Made by a program: the position numbers and the translations under genes | Source of the DNA: Gonocerus acuteangulatus | Taxonomy: Eukaryota > Arthropoda > Insecta > Hemiptera > Coreidae | DNA length: 64,000 nt | NCBI GenBank assembly: GCA_946811695.1 | Contig: OX328126.1 | Location: forward strand, 9,891,246 to 9,955,245 | Direction: 5' to 3' | The notes under the pieces: model-generated | The model's input: only the letters and a program-made list of their open reading frames with translations | What the model was told of the DNA's origin: nothing | The model's database searches: none | In this document: in pieces, positions 20,573-32,732 of the stretch | Layout of the letters: each line of letters begins with the position of its first letter | How positions within the stretch are numbered: the stretch's first letter is position 1

Positions 20573-22871
20573 AAGGTCCTGATATGGTGTGGATACCCTC
20601 TATCTCCCGTCCATGAACAAGGTCCTGATATGGTGTGGATACCCTATATCTCCCGTCCATGAACAAGGTCCTGATATGGTGTGGATACCCTCTATCTCCC
20701 GTCCATGAACAAGGTCCTGATATGGTGTGGATACCCTCTATCTCCCGTCCATGAACGAGGTCCTGATATGGTGTGGATACCCTCTATCTCCCGTCCATGA
20801 ACAAGGTCTTGATGTGGTGTGGATACCCTCTATCTCCCGTCCATGAACAAGGTCCTGATATGGTGTGGATACCCTCTATCTCCCGTCCATGAACAAGGTC
20901 CTGATAAGGTGTGGATACCCTCTATCTCCCGTCCATGAACAAGGTCCTGATATGGTGTGGATACCCTCTATCTCCCGTCCATGAACAAGGTCCTGATATG
21001 GTGTGGATACCCTCTATCTCCCGTCCATGAACAAGGTCCTGATATGGTGTGGATACCCTCTATCTCCCGTCCATGAACAAGGTCCTGATATGGTGTGGAT
21101 ACCCTCTATCTCCCGTCCATGAACAAGGTCCTGATGTGGTGTGGATACCCTCTATCTCCCGTCCATGAACAAGGTCCTGATATGGTGTGGATACCCTCTA
21201 TCTCCCGTCCATGAACAAGGTCCTGATATGGTGTGGATACCCTCTATCTCCCGTCCATGAACAAGGTCCTGATATGGTGTGGATACCCTCTATCTCCCGT
21301 CCATGAACAAGGTCCTGATATGGAGTGGATACCCTCTATCTCCCGTCCATGAACAAGGTCCTGATATGGTGTGGATACCCTCTATCTCCCGTCCATGAAC
21401 AAGGTCCTGATAAAGTGTGGATACCCTCTATCTCCCGTCCATGAACAAGGTCCTGATATGGTGTGGATACCCTCTATCTCCCGTCCATGAACAAGGTCCT
21501 GATATGGTGTGGATACCCTCTATCTCCCGTCCATGAACAAGGTCCTGATATGGAGTGGATACCCTCTATCTCCCGTCCATGAACAAGGTCCTGATATGGT
21601 GTGGATACCCTCTATCTCCCGTCCATGAACAAGGTCCTGATAAGGTGTGGATACCCTCTATCTCCCGTCCATGAACAAGGTCCTGATATGGTGTGGATAC
21701 CCTCTATCTCCCGTCCATGAACAAGGTCCTGATATGGTGTGGATACCCTCTATCTCCCGTCCATGAACAAGGTCCTGATATGGAGTGGATACCCTCTATC
21801 TCCCGTCCATGAACAAGGTCCTGATATGGTGTGGATACCCTCTATCTCCCGTCCATGAACAAGGTCCTGATAAGGTGTGGATACCCTCTATCTCCCGTCC
21901 ATGAACAAGGTCCTGATATGGTGTGGATACCCTCTATCTCCCGTCCATGAACAAGGTCCTGATATGGTGTGGATACCCTCTATCTCCCGTCCATGAACAA
22001 GGTCCTGATATGGTGTGGATACCCTCTATCTCCCGTCCATGAACAAGGTCCTGATATGGTGTGGATACCCTCTATCTCCCGTCCATGAACAAGGTCCTGA
22101 TGTGGTGTGGATACCCTCTATCTCCCGTCCATGAACAAGGTCCTGATATGGTGTGGATACCGTCTATCTCCCGTCCATGAACAAGGTCCTGATGTGGTGT
22201 GGATACCCTCTATCTCCCGTCCATGAACAAGGTCCTGATATGGTGTGGATACCCTCTATCTCCCGTCCATGAACAAGGTCCTGATATGGAGTGGATACCC
22301 TCTATCTCCCGTCCATGAACAAGGTCCTGATATGGTGTGGATACCCTCTATCTCCCGTCCATGAACAAGGTCCTGATATGGAGTGGATACCCTCTATCTC
22401 CCGTCCATGAACAAGGTCCTGATATGGTGTGGATACCCTCTATCTCCCGTCCATGAACAAGGTCCTGATAAGGTGTGGATACCCTCTATCTCCCGTCCAT
22501 GAACAAGGTCATGATATGGTGTGGATACCCTCTATCTCCGGTCCATGAACAAGGTCCTGATATGGTGTGGATACCCTCTATCTCCCGTCCATGAACAAGG
22601 TCCTAATATGGAGTGGATACCCTCTATCTCCCGTCCATGAACAAGGTCCTGATATGGTGTGGATACCCTCTATCTCCCGTCCATGAACAAGGTCCTGATA
22701 AGGTGTGGATACCCTCTATCTCCCGACCATGAACAAGGTCCTGATATGGTGTGGATACCCTCTATCTCCCGTCCATGAACAAGGTCCTGATATGGTGTGG
22801 ATACCCTCTATCTCCCGTCCATGAACAAGGTCCTGATATGGTGTGGATACCCTCTATCTCCCGTCCATGAA
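20573..22871. repeat. 46-bp satellite/minisatellite array, ~50 units
   Basis: The units read AAGGTCCTGATATGGTGTGG, ATACCCTCTATCTCCCGTCC, ATGAAC. Variants GATAAGG, TATGGAG and GATGTGG recur. TATGGAG units occur at 21321, 21551 and 21781, which gives a 230-bp (5-unit) higher-order repeat in the middle. No coding meaning. Confidence 0.97.
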
Positions 22872-23028
22872 GAAGGTTACACTTTTTACCTGAAGGGCTT
22901 GCTTTCGAAGATATACGCGCTAGACGTTTCACCATCTAGAAATTACTAGAACATCCTACATAATTATGCCACATTCCAGAACATACTTTATGACTGGAAA
23001 AAAAGACCACCCCTGAATACCACTGATC

Positions 23029-23255
23029 TTTACTGAACTCCTATTCCAATTTAAAATAATGCAAATTCCGATCAAATTTGCCTATTGTTTTACAATTAAC
23101 AAAGCGCAAGGACTAACTTTAAAATATTGCGACATAAACATCAAAGATTCCTGCTTTTCTCACGGTCAAATCATACGAAGCCTTGCTCTGGAATAGGAAA
23201 TTAGAATAATGTTTACGTAATATTCTCCTGATAACAATATGAATAAGGTTGTTTA
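23029..23255 (+). pseudogene. C-terminal remnant of a Helitron PIF1-type helicase
   Basis: The frame ending at TAG 23194-23196 reads FQFKIMQIPIKFAYCFTINK, AQGLTLKYCDINIKDSCFSH, GQII. This matches the intact helicase (QFKRLQFPVKVCYAMTINKAQG...CFAHGQLY). The motif VI arginine region (ACSRV) is lost to a frame change. A further piece, PDNNMNKVVY near 23230-23258, matches the protein's extreme C-terminus. It belongs to a different, older Helitron than the one at 10 kb. It lies about 160 bp after the 46-bp array. Confidence 0.8.
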
Positions 23256-23258
23256 TTA

Positions 23259-23753
23259 AGAAGAGTCTCTTTTACTCTGTATCTCCATATAAAGGGTGCC
23301 AATATATTTTACGAAATAATCGTGTTTGAATAACCCATTGGACGGACTATTTCTTCCATAGACATTTTTTGATCCGACGAACCATCTACGCGTGAAAAAA
23401 ATCTAATTTCTGTACAAATTAGTATCCAATCTAAATTGAACGCCTCTAATAGATGCGAGACGATAAATTAACGAACAACAATATTTGAATCTACCAGATA
23501 TTTTAAATAGGATAAAGCAAATAAATAAAAGAATATAAAAAAAAAGATAAAAATAAATTTAAATTTAGTTAAATATAAATTCTCTTCATTTAATTTAAAT
23601 TGTTTATAAAATAGCACGATTATCTCGTAATACTTCCAAGCTAAGGCGCGGAACTTGGTGTCATCTTAAAGATAATTTAATAAGCTACAACTTTTGTAGT
23701 AAGGTGTTTTTTCCTACAACGCTTCGTTTAAGCGATAAATGGGGATTTGTCCA

Positions 23754-23786
<33 letters not shown>

Positions 23787-23872
23787 TTTTTTTTTTGCGT
23801 TTTTCTCGAAAATGAGAGAATCGCCAAAGGACTTTTTTAACTGAGGTTTTCGATTCCCCGTCGATAAACAAA

Positions 23873-23878
<6 letters not shown>
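23259..23878. other. AT-rich spacer with poly(A) run
   Basis: No gene. An A run of about 30 bp lies at 23753-23784. The rest is low-complexity AT-rich DNA. Confidence 0.5.

Positions 23879-23922
<44 letters not shown>
23879..23922. repeat. (TA)n tract, left flank of SINE-A
   Basis: A perfect TA repeat that ends directly at the first base of the SINE. Confidence 0.95.
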
Positions 23923-23924
<2 letters not shown>

Positions 23925-24265
23925 GGGCGAGGTTAGCTCAGTGGTAGAGCACTCGACTAATGAACTGGAGGACCAGGTTCAAAACCCGACCGCGCACTAA
24001 AGATTTTTTCTTCTTCTTCTAGTGCCGTCGTTCGAGGGTTGGATTTGGGGTACCAGATCGTCCCTAGGCCAACCCAGCCTTTAATTAATTTATCAATGGG
24101 TACCTTGGTGCTAATGACTCTAGCAGTCGAAGCAGCAAGGGAAAAATCAGGCGGCCGGAGCATAGTATTGACCACACTATCTCCCTAGTGTGCCGTATGG
24201 TCAAGAATCAGATACCTCTACAGTATCTGCCCCTCTGGGCCCTCGTGGCCTGTTACGGGACTGAT

Positions 24266-24268
<3 letters not shown>
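23923..24268 (+). mobile_element. tRNA-derived SINE, family A (copy 1)
   Basis: The head has a pol III A box (TTAGCTCAGTGGTAGAGC) and B box (GGTTCAAAACCC), as in a tRNA. About 270 bp of tRNA-unrelated body follow, ending CCTCGTGGCCTGTTACGGGA. It is framed by (TA)n on both sides. Other copies lie at 43768 and 47130. The open frames over it are not genes. Confidence 0.85.

Positions 24269-24269
<1 letters not shown>

Positions 24270-24314
<45 letters not shown>
24270..24314. repeat. (TA)n tract, right flank of SINE-A
   Basis: The tract follows the SINE after a short T run. With the left tract it looks like a microsatellite split by the insertion, or a tail that became TA. Confidence 0.95.
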
Positions 24315-24319
<5 letters not shown>

Positions 24320-24635
24320 TATGTAATTGGATATTGTTGAACGAGAGTAGAATGCGTTTCCTTCTTTGTTCTCCTGAACCCGTTCCCAAAGCAAGTAGAG
24401 GATTTACATAGGTTATGGTTTGACATTCATATAAGCCACCCTTCTTCCGGGTATAAGCAGGTACATAAGATATAATACGCCCTAACATGTAACATTCTTT
24501 CGGAGTAAGATCCTGACGTGAATGCGACCTGAGCTCCTATAATATGGGAGTATGATCTTTGTATGTTTAAATCGGTTCACATAATCCATACTTTTATCCT
24601 GAAAAAGTTGGGCTGACACAAACTGGTTCCAATGT

Positions 24636-24888
24636 ATCGTCGATACAAATGCAAAGTAACGAATGTGAAAAAATGCATCTTTCATTGTCAATCTTCACTA
24701 ATTTCTGCTGGACTTATGTACGGCAAACTCTTGAATCTTAGATCACTCTATTAAAGGGAAAGTATTCCACTATCAAAAGGTCAAATCTGCCGAATATTTG
24801 ACTGTCCAAAAAAAAGTTATGAATAAAAGCTTTTCCACTCTGAAAAGTGGTGATTTTCGTATTCGTTAGTTTGCATTTGTAGCGACGA
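24636..24888. repeat. Small TIR element, ~255 bp (copy 1)
   Basis: The left end TCGTCGATACAAATGCAAAG and the right end TTTGCATTTGTAGCGACGA are inverted. A relative lies at 48087-48345. Non-coding MITE type; the TSD is unclear. Confidence 0.6.
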
Positions 24889-24901
24889 TATCTTGCTAAT
24901 A

Positions 24902-26066
24902 GTCCAAATTCTGGTAACCACACTTTTCATGATGTGTTTTATGCATCTTGAAATTTTGCTATAATGTACCTCTTGGGTAGATAAGAAGGTAAATATGTGT
25001 TGTCTAGACTTACCGTGGAACACCAGGTACTGAGCATAGGGTAAAGGTACAAGAGAATATTGTTTAAAAATAGAGTTTTATTCAGAAGCCAACCATCTCT
25101 AAAATAAAATTAAGGCAATTTTACAATGAATAATAAATAAGGCAGACACTTTTCAGGGGGATAACATGTAAAAAAGAAGAAAAAAAAAACTTAAGTTATT
25201 TTTATTCTAATATTAAATGAGAGTTTTATTCACGCTTCCCTCTAAACCGACACAGCTGTACAAGATCATGTGAGGAAGAACCAATGAGAGAGAACAACCA
25301 CAACTGCCCAGATGATCGGTCCTCTTATTCATTCTTACGCAGTGTATTGCAGTCTATCATAGGCAACATTTATTTTCATGTTTACTGATAATTAAAACCC
25401 ACAAAAGTGTCTACCCTTTTGTATTTCTTTTCAATTATGTTTATTGATGACGCTGCTTAAATCGCAGCGTGAATAAAGCACTTCATTTAATATTAAAAAA
25501 AAAATAGGTACTTTAGTTTTTTTTTGTTTAAATTTACATTTTAACCCCCTTAAAAGTGTCTGCCTTATTTATTATTCATTGTAAAATTGCCTTAATTTGC
25601 AATTTTTTTACAATGATGAAAATAAATGTTGCCTACGAAATACTGCACCTACGTAAGAGTGAGTGAGAGGACCGATCATCTGGGCAGTTGTGGTTGTTCT
25701 CTGCGCTCTCATGGTTCTTGCTCACACGATCTTGTACAGCTGTCTCGGTTTAGAGGGAAGCGTGAATAAAACACTCATTTAATATTAGAATAAAAGCAAC
25801 TTAAGTTTTTTTTCTTCTTTTTTATATGTTATCCCCCTGAAAAGTGTCTGCCTTATTTATTATTCATTGTAAAATTGCGTTAATTTTATTTTAGAGATGG
25901 TTGGCTTATGAATAAAACTGTATTTTTTAACAATATTCTCTTGTACCTTTCCCCTATGCACAGTACCTGCTGTTCCACGGTAAGTCTAGCCAATACATAT
26001 AGCCAATACAAACTTTCAAGGGGCATAAAACACTTCATGAAACGTGTGGTAACCAGCTCTTGGACT
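24902..26066. repeat. Foldback element, ~1.2 kb, with a third arm copy in the centre
   Basis: The arms are inverted for about 480 bp: GGTAACCACACTTTTCATGA at 24913 pairs with TCATGAAACGTGTGGTAACC near 26036. The match continues through the AAAGTGTCTGCCTTATTTAT region to 25380/25615. The central part (about 25465-25600) holds another partial copy of the right arm in direct orientation. No coding. Confidence 0.8.
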
Positions 26067-27044
26067 ACTTTTTTCTGACCAGTAGGGCTTTACATAGTCT
26101 CGAGTTTAGCCACCCAACGTGCGGACTATTCTTGCTGAGGTGTTTTATGGCATTCTCTGTGTGCGTCCTCGGCTTCTTTGATCTTTGAATGTATTGTCTT
26201 ACGGGGATGAGGTGAAACGTACCAACATTCCCAAGATTGTAACATATGAGAAACCTCATGGAGGATGTTATATAGGGGCGGGAATCCATTCTATCTTATC
26301 TAACGCTCAAACATTCACTTCCGTGGACGCCGCTGGGAAATGGCAGGAAATGTAAAGAGGTTTTCTATAACCAAAACCTACAAGCCTAGAACTGCAGTTG
26401 GCATAACACAATACGATTATGCACATGTAAATATCCGTCACGCAGGAGCAGCATAACTATGAAACATGGTTAGTTCAAATGGGGGGTGAAATTAGGCAGA
26501 ACACACAGTTAAATGCCGCTAGCCTCACGTTTCTATCTGTTTTTGTTTCACATATATCCCGTTCTAAAGATTATTTCGACAGAACGTGTACTTTCTGAGT
26601 CCGTTAGAAAGGTAATAACATTTTACAACTTGGGATTCGCAAGTTTGCAGATTTTTTTTTTTTTTTTTTTTTTTAAGAGTAATGATTCTCGGAAATATTT
26701 CGCTAACTAGATTTTTTTTTATTAATATCAAATTTTTGAACAGTTATTACGGTTAAAAAAAAAAACACTTTGAAACATTGAATGTGCTTTAGTATTAAAG
26801 CAAATTTAATGCTAATTTCAAAAAAATTAAGAAACATTGAAAAATAATTTGTACAAGGAGATAAAATTGGGGGTTTTCTACAAAAAACACGTATTTTATT
26901 TCTAAATAACCTTTTAGCACTTTCCTTCGAAGGAAAGTAGCTATTGAGGTTGCACTCATGACGGAATTTTTGAATAATTTCGTCAAATCGTAATCGATCC
27001 TACCTGGTAGACACCGAAAATGACCCCCGTTAAAATTTATATAT
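26067..27044. other. Unassigned AT-rich stretch
   Basis: A 74-residue minus-strand frame (26065-26289) overlaps the foldback edge and is not recognised. A T run lies at 26650-26674. No other feature. Confidence 0.45.
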
Positions 27045-27045
27045 G

Positions 27046-27109
<64 letters not shown>
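27045..27109. repeat. (TA)n microsatellite
   Basis: About 30 TA units, next to a degenerate tandem region. Confidence 0.95.
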
Positions 27110-27110
<1 letters not shown>

Positions 27111-27119
27111 CGGCCAGAG

Positions 27120-27680
27120 TTTTTGTTTTTTCGTCACGAAACTTGGTATATAGCATTCAATTAGCAAACGATTGAACGAGTTCGTTAACCACCAAAATCG
27201 GTCCACCGGAAGGGGGGGTTTACCCCGAACCCAAAACACTAATTTGACCATGCCAGCCGTAATACTTATAATATTTCAACGAAAGTTGGTTTTCGTAGTG
27301 GTAATATAGAGAGAAAAGTGAGATGTAAAAATAAACTAAATCGGTTCATTTGGAGGGGGGGGGGGTTTACTCCGGACTCACAATAACAATTCGCCACTAC
27401 CAGCCGTGATTTTTGGTATATTTCGACGAAACTCGGTATTCGTAATGGTAATCTATAGGTAAATATCTGTTGTATAAATGAAGTAAATCGGTTCATTACC
27501 GGGGGGGGGGGGGGGGGTTTACTCCGGACCCAAATTACTAATATACTCATACCGGTCTTAGTTTCTGCTGTATTGTAAAGAAACGCGGTATACGTCGTGG
27601 GTAATTCATGAGAAAGAAGTGTTGTAAAAACGAGCTGAATCGGTCAATCGGAAAGGGGGATTTACTTTGTAATATATTTC
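27120..27680. repeat. Degenerate tandem repeat, ~145-155 bp, four units
   Basis: The phrase CGAAACTTGGTAT recurs diverged at about 27137, 27279, 27425 and 27579. Each is followed by an AATCGGT phrase and a G-run plus TTTACTCCGG. A single diverged unit also appears at about 46820-46910. Confidence 0.65.
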
Positions 27681-28049
27681 AATAGAAAAGCCCGCCAGAC
27701 GTAGGTTCACAAAACCGCCGCAAGGAGCGCTTTCTACCACTAGAGGGACTGTATCCTGTTCCTGCGTTAGATCAAAATACGAAAATATGAGGTTTTTTGT
27801 ATTTATTACGTAGTGCAGTAGGTACGGTACCATGTGTAAACATAACTCTGGAAGCAAATTAATAATTGATCAGTTACTCATTACAAATTTAAAAGAGAAC
27901 TATTCATGTTTTTATTTTATTTATGTAGGATATTTTAAGCAAATTGTTCTGGAAAGCAATCTACACTACCCAAATTCTGAGGAAAGTGCTTAGTTATGTA
28001 GCTCCTGCGTGACGGACTTTTTTTAACTAGTTTCATCCCATGGATATAC

Positions 28050-28131
<82 letters not shown>

Positions 28132-28481
28132 AAATAAATAAATTGTAATATAGAACGACTAATATTTATTTATTTATTTTTTCTATTTTAAATTTTGTTG
28201 ATTATTCATTTAATCTTATTCTTATAATATTTACTTCATTTTTATATTGTGTTCTTTTGTTCATCTTTCCCCTTTTGTTGTATTTTGTATAGTTTTTAAT
28301 TTGTAAAATTTTAACTAAAACTAATAATAGGTTTTAAGAAACAAAATATTTTAATAACAAATGCATGTGATATCCTAGTTATTCCATGAGACTTTCATAC
28401 AAAAAATAAATTCCGTTCTTGCAGGGTTACTCTAAGGAGGAAACAAATAAAAAATAAAAAAAAAATACACACACAAACAAA

Positions 28482-28544
<63 letters not shown>

Positions 28545-28806
28545 AATATTATATATGTGTTTTCAGAGTTTAGTTAGAGGATGGATAAAAATTTAAACAA
28601 ATGTTTTAAAAATAACACTTTTACGCCTGACTCCAGGTAGATTATAAGTCGAGAGGAATTCCTAACAAGCAAAGCCCCTGAAGAAGTGTGAATAAACCAC
28701 GAAACAGGACGAACAAAGAAATATTTAAAAAAGTAATATTTAGATATTTATATATAGATATACATAAATACACACACACACACACATATATATATATACA
28801 TATGTG

Positions 28807-28881
<75 letters not shown>

Positions 28882-29625
28882 AATATATATAATATATTTT
28901 CATGTTTAATTTTTTAATAAAAAATTTTATTTTTTAAAATTTATTTTTGTTGTATTTTCAATCTGAACGCTGAACTTTACTATTTTGTTAAATATATTCC
29001 TAATTTTTCATTGTTTGTTGTTTATATTTGTAAGACATGTTTATACGGTGCTATATAATTGTTAGCTTTGTTCGCACATTGACTTAAAGAGCATATCGCC
29101 TCGTTGTGACATCTCAATAAATAAATAGATATGTGTGTATAAATTTTTTGTTGTGCATTCTTACTGTATGCTCCATTAGGACTACGTCATAAGCGAGTTT
29201 CGGTATAGAATAGAGAGAAAACCCGCTACAAGAGTAATTATTGAGCGGAAACTCGAGTTTTTTAAGAGGATTTCAGGAAATAGTTATTATACCGTTTTGA
29301 CAACTGATACTTTCGAATTATACGATTTTCAGTTTCTTCGACCTGAATATAATCTTAATTTGCTACAGTTATCATAATAATAGCTTCTAACGAGACAAAC
29401 ATCTTGATCGCGAAGACCCTCCTATTTAGCACGCTCTATATGCCAAGAAATACATAGCCTTTTAATTCTTCGGGTTATAACTGAATCGATCCATGGAAAA
29501 AGAGCTTTAGTCCAAATCAGTAGTCTTGATAAAACTAGGCTGAAACCCCTTCTGCATGGAATAATAAAATGAGGACTATGTTTCTATGGCAACTAGGTAT
29601 TGGATTGAAGTCCTTTTATCATAGA
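27681..29625. other. AT-rich stretch with several (TA)n tracts, no gene
   Basis: Microsatellites lie at 28054-28130 (TA then GA), 28482-28537 and 28817-28880 (TA then TG). Simple AT sequence fills most of the rest. Nothing protein-like. Confidence 0.6.
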
Positions 29626-31031
29626 CTAGCTGAATACCCGTGCTTCACCACGGCCGATAAGTAGTTTTTATATTGCGTTAAAGAAGGTATTATCAAAATT
29701 AACGCTGCTACATAATTTTGTACAGCTTATTATTGCACGGACTTGAGAGTTACCCAGGAAACACCATGTGGAGGTAACCGTGCTTGTTTCCGTTGGGGAG
29801 TAAAAAAAAAATATATATATATAAAAAATACAACAACCACTTAAAAAGTTAGGTAAACAGAGACAAATGCACGTTGAAAAGAATAAAACTAACAACTTTG
29901 AAGTTTTAAGCACTTATCTCTTCGATTGACATCGCCCCACCGAACATTACAACAGAATCTTTTTTTTTAGAGAATTTAGTAACCTGTCGAATAGCCGCCT
30001 TCCACTTACTACGATTTCCCAACCGTTTCCGAGATATTTTAGATAATATACTGAGATCCAAAAACTTTGTATCACCATTAATACAATTTTTTTCCATATA
30101 CTTCTTACCCCTAAACGATACCAAAGTTTAAATATCTTAGATTAGATGAATGTCAAAAACCTGGTACAAGTTTCAAGTGAACCAATCATCGTTTCTGAAT
30201 ATCCAAACGGAAAATTAGTTTGGAAAAGTATTTGCATCAATTTTTCTCGTAAACTGTTACAGAAATCGCTTTAAAAATGGTTTCATTCGTTTTCCTACGT
30301 TAAGAAACCTATATAACGCGTACCTGCAAGCATATGGACTCGAAAATGTAAGCGTTCCGATTTATTCGCGCAAATTTTGCTTCAAAAACCATGTTCCATT
30401 AAACGGATTCAGCTGGTCAATGAACTTGACCTTTCAAATGAGAAGAAACAGTTTTGTACTAAATGTCATCAAAATCGGACCAATTTTGAGCCGATGAGGA
30501 ACTTCTTAATAATTTAAACCCCCCTAAAAGTACTTAAACATTTGAATATCAAAGAAACATTTCTTAGCGAGTGTTGACATTCTAAACGGATTGCCTGAGC
30601 AAAATTTCAAATTGTTGTGCCAAGTGGTTCGGGATATTATTACCTTGGATGGACCATCTCCAGGGCTTAAATCCTATGAGGGACGAAATCACAGTTTATT
30701 TCTAGTAATTCAAGGACTCCCATCATAGTTGAAATTAACCTCAATTCAAAATAATACTATGAAATAGATACAGTACGGTACAGCTGTTCTGTTATCGTCC
30801 TAGCAACGCATGCTGCCTAGGCTTCCCTGCTCTAACCAACTAAAACTTCAAACCCCTCTAAAAATACTTAAAAATTCGAATATCAAAAAATCCTTTCTTA
30901 GCGAGTGTCTACGTTTTGTAGGGAGTGTCCACGCAAAATTTCAAATTTTTCTGTCGAGTGGTTTGGGCTGGGGGATGATAGGTCAGTTAGTGAGTGAGTG
31001 AGTGAGTGGTATTTGACAAATAGTTAGTAGA
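29626..31031 (-). mobile_element. Deleted Helitron derivative, minus strand
   Basis: The 3' end (complement: CACGG...GTATTCAGCTAG) is at 29626 and the 5' end, with the CACT tract and TTTGTCAAATA, is at 31031. The 5' 300 bp match the 10-kb Helitron, including the ACAGCTGTTCTGTTATCGTC region in inverse. A second diverged piece of the 5' region lies at 30505-30630. A dispersed repeat at 29880-30490 seems inserted. No Rep/helicase coding remains. Confidence 0.8.
29880..30490. repeat. Dispersed repeat shared with 63437-64000
   Basis: Long, diverged similarity to the end of the window, for example TTTTAAGCACTTATCTC...GATTGACATCGCC and ATGGTTTCATTCGTTTTCCTA. A shorter piece recurs at 61870-61950. 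Nature unknown; no coding signal. It lies inside the Helitron derivative. Confidence 0.6.
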
Positions 31032-31277
31032 AATGTGAAGTTACCTTTAGATACAAAGAATTCATCACTCATACTAACGAAAAAATTATCCGAACTCATA
31101 TTGGGACAAAAATGGACTGATGTTCTTTTTGCATCGATCGATTCAATTAACACTGTCGTGACAGATTCTACGCATTAAATAAACAATTTCCGCACATTTT
31201 ATATTTTAAGTAAAGATGGAATGGTTGGGATTCGGCTAAATAAACCTCAATATGATTTTTTTTTTAAAAATCTATAT

Positions 31278-31318
31278 TTCGGACGTTTCGGCTACTCATT
31301 GGTAGTCTTCGTCAGCTA
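31278..31318 (-). ncRNA. Hammerhead motif, left arm of family 2
   Basis: The minus strand reads CTGACGA, AGACTACC...GTAGCC, GAAAC, GTC. The invariant boxes are intact (N = C in CUGANGA). One base change weakens helix II (GACTAC against GTAGCC). Confidence 0.6.
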
Positions 31319-31459
31319 AAATGACAAAAAAAAAAAAATAAATTAATACAGAAACAAAAAAACGTTTATAATTGTGATAGGTAACAGAACTGGGTTTTTT
31401 TTTGTAAAACTGGGTAAAACGTTTCTTTGTTTCTGTATTAATTTCTTTTTTTGTCATTT

Positions 31460-31499
31460 TAGCTGACGAAGGCTACCAATGAGTAGCCGAAACGTCCGA
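31460..31499 (+). ncRNA. Hammerhead motif, right arm of family 2
   Basis: It reads TTTTAG, CTGACGA, a perfect helix II GGCTAC/GTAGCC, GAAAC, GTC, CGAAAT. Helix I can form with one mismatch. Helix III is again the palindromic ACGU. Confidence 0.65.
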
Positions 31500-31517
31500 A
31501 ATATAGATTTTTTAAAA

Positions 31518-32032
31518 CAAAATCGTATTGAGGTTTATTTAGCCGAATCCCAACCATTCCATCTTTACTTATCACCTCGACGGCTAACTATCTAATCATC
31601 ATGAAAAATCGTATTGAGGTTTCTTTAGCCGAATCCCAACCATTCCATCTTTACTTATCACCTCGACGGCTAACTATCTAATCATCATGAAAAATCGTAT
31701 TGAGGTTTCTTTAGCCGAATCCCAACCATTCCATCTTTACTTATCACCTCGACGGCTAACTATCTAATCATCATGAAAAATCGTATTGAGGTTTATTTAG
31801 CCGAATCCCAACCATTCCATCTTTACTTATCACCTCGACGGCTAACTATCTAATCATCATGAAAAATCGTATTGAGGTTTCTTTAGCCGAATCCCAACCA
31901 TTCCATCTTTACTTATCACCTCGACGGCTAACTATCTAATCATCATGAAAAATCGTATTGAGGTTTATTTAGCCGAATCCCAACCATTCCATCTTTACTT
32001 ACCACCTCGACGGCTAACTATCTAATCATCAT
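31518..32032. repeat. 86-bp tandem array, six units
   Basis: The units begin AAATCGTATTGAGGTTT and contain TTAGCCGAATCCCAACCATT and CACCTCGACGGCTAACTATC. Starts fall at about 31518, 31603, 31689, 31775, 31861 and 31947. The first unit is the terminus of the foldback just upstream. Confidence 0.92.
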
Positions 32033-32465
32033 GATTTTATATTTTGTACGAAGGCCAAATTTTCTGCTTTCTTTGATAAAATCTTAATTTGACGTTCTAC
32101 ACCCACGTGTTGCGTTTCTGATACCAAATATCACGGTATACAGCCAGAAGATAACACAAGATGTTCACGACTAATATAACATAAAAGATACTTTTCAGAG
32201 TTTGAATCTGAAGAAGAACTCTACTTTCCCAACCTTTCTTTTTTAGAAAAAATGATGAGCAAAAGGCATTTATCTTCTCATCGCTAAGCCTATTTTCATC
32301 ATGTACTTATTAATTTTTTATCTATTCCTATGTTATCAATTTCTGTTTTAAATCTGTATTTATCTACCTCTAATTTAAGCTCTTCCTGGTATTATGTCCT
32401 TTTCATATTTTTTTTCATTTCTTCTGTATATAAATTAGTATTAACTCTGACCTGCATGTTTTACA
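32033..32465. other. Unassigned AT-rich stretch
   Basis: No gene or recognised repeat. Confidence 0.5.
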
Positions 32466-32504
32466 GCCCTGATGAAGGCTTGAACTTCAAGCAGAAACGT
32501 CGGC
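32466..32504 (+). ncRNA. Hammerhead motif, solitary, family 1
   Basis: It reads GCC, CTGATGA, AGGCTTGAACTTCAAGCA, GAAAC, GTC, GGC. Helix II keeps GCTTGAA/TTCAAGC and loses one closing pair. The downstream sequence (AATAAAACTCATTTTATTAT...) matches one arm of the foldback at 119-409, so this is a single-arm or half copy. Confidence 0.6.
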
Positions 32505-32689
32505 AACAATAAAACTCATTTTATTATAAAAAAAAATAAAATGTAGTTTACCGAACCCCGACAAATTCTAACTTATAGTTTTGATATTACATATCATTTT
32601 CTGGCTCATCCTAAAAAAAGGTTTTTTTTTTCTTAACAAAGAAGATTGAAGAAGTATTTTCTAAGTAATGGTATGAAAAGTAATTTCTT

Positions 32690-32732
32690 TCAAACGTTTC
32701 AATGTTGAATCAACATTTCAGTTTGAGTTTTA
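32690..32732 (-). ncRNA. Degenerate hammerhead-like motif
   Basis: The minus strand reads CTGAAAT, a perfect helix II GTTGATTCAAC, ATTGAAAC, GTT. The second half of the CUGANGA box is changed, so activity is unlikely. Confidence 0.35.

Larger units (their letters stand above)
31206..31580. repeat. Foldback element with hammerhead motifs, family 2
   Basis: The outer ends AAGATGGAATGGTTGGGATT (31214) and its complement (about 31563) are inverted, and the match runs to the centre near 31385. Each arm holds one hammerhead-type motif. A diverged relative is at 42770-43225. The right end leads straight into an 86-bp tandem array made of its own terminal sequence. Confidence 0.8.

Noticed and set aside
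26065..26289. 74-residue minus-strand protein gene
   Set aside because: Overlaps a foldback edge; no domain, no splice context, not recognised.
28667..28710. Hammerhead-like CTGAAGA...CACGAAACAGG
   Set aside because: No UH cleavage triplet or helix I after GAAAC; helix II is weak.
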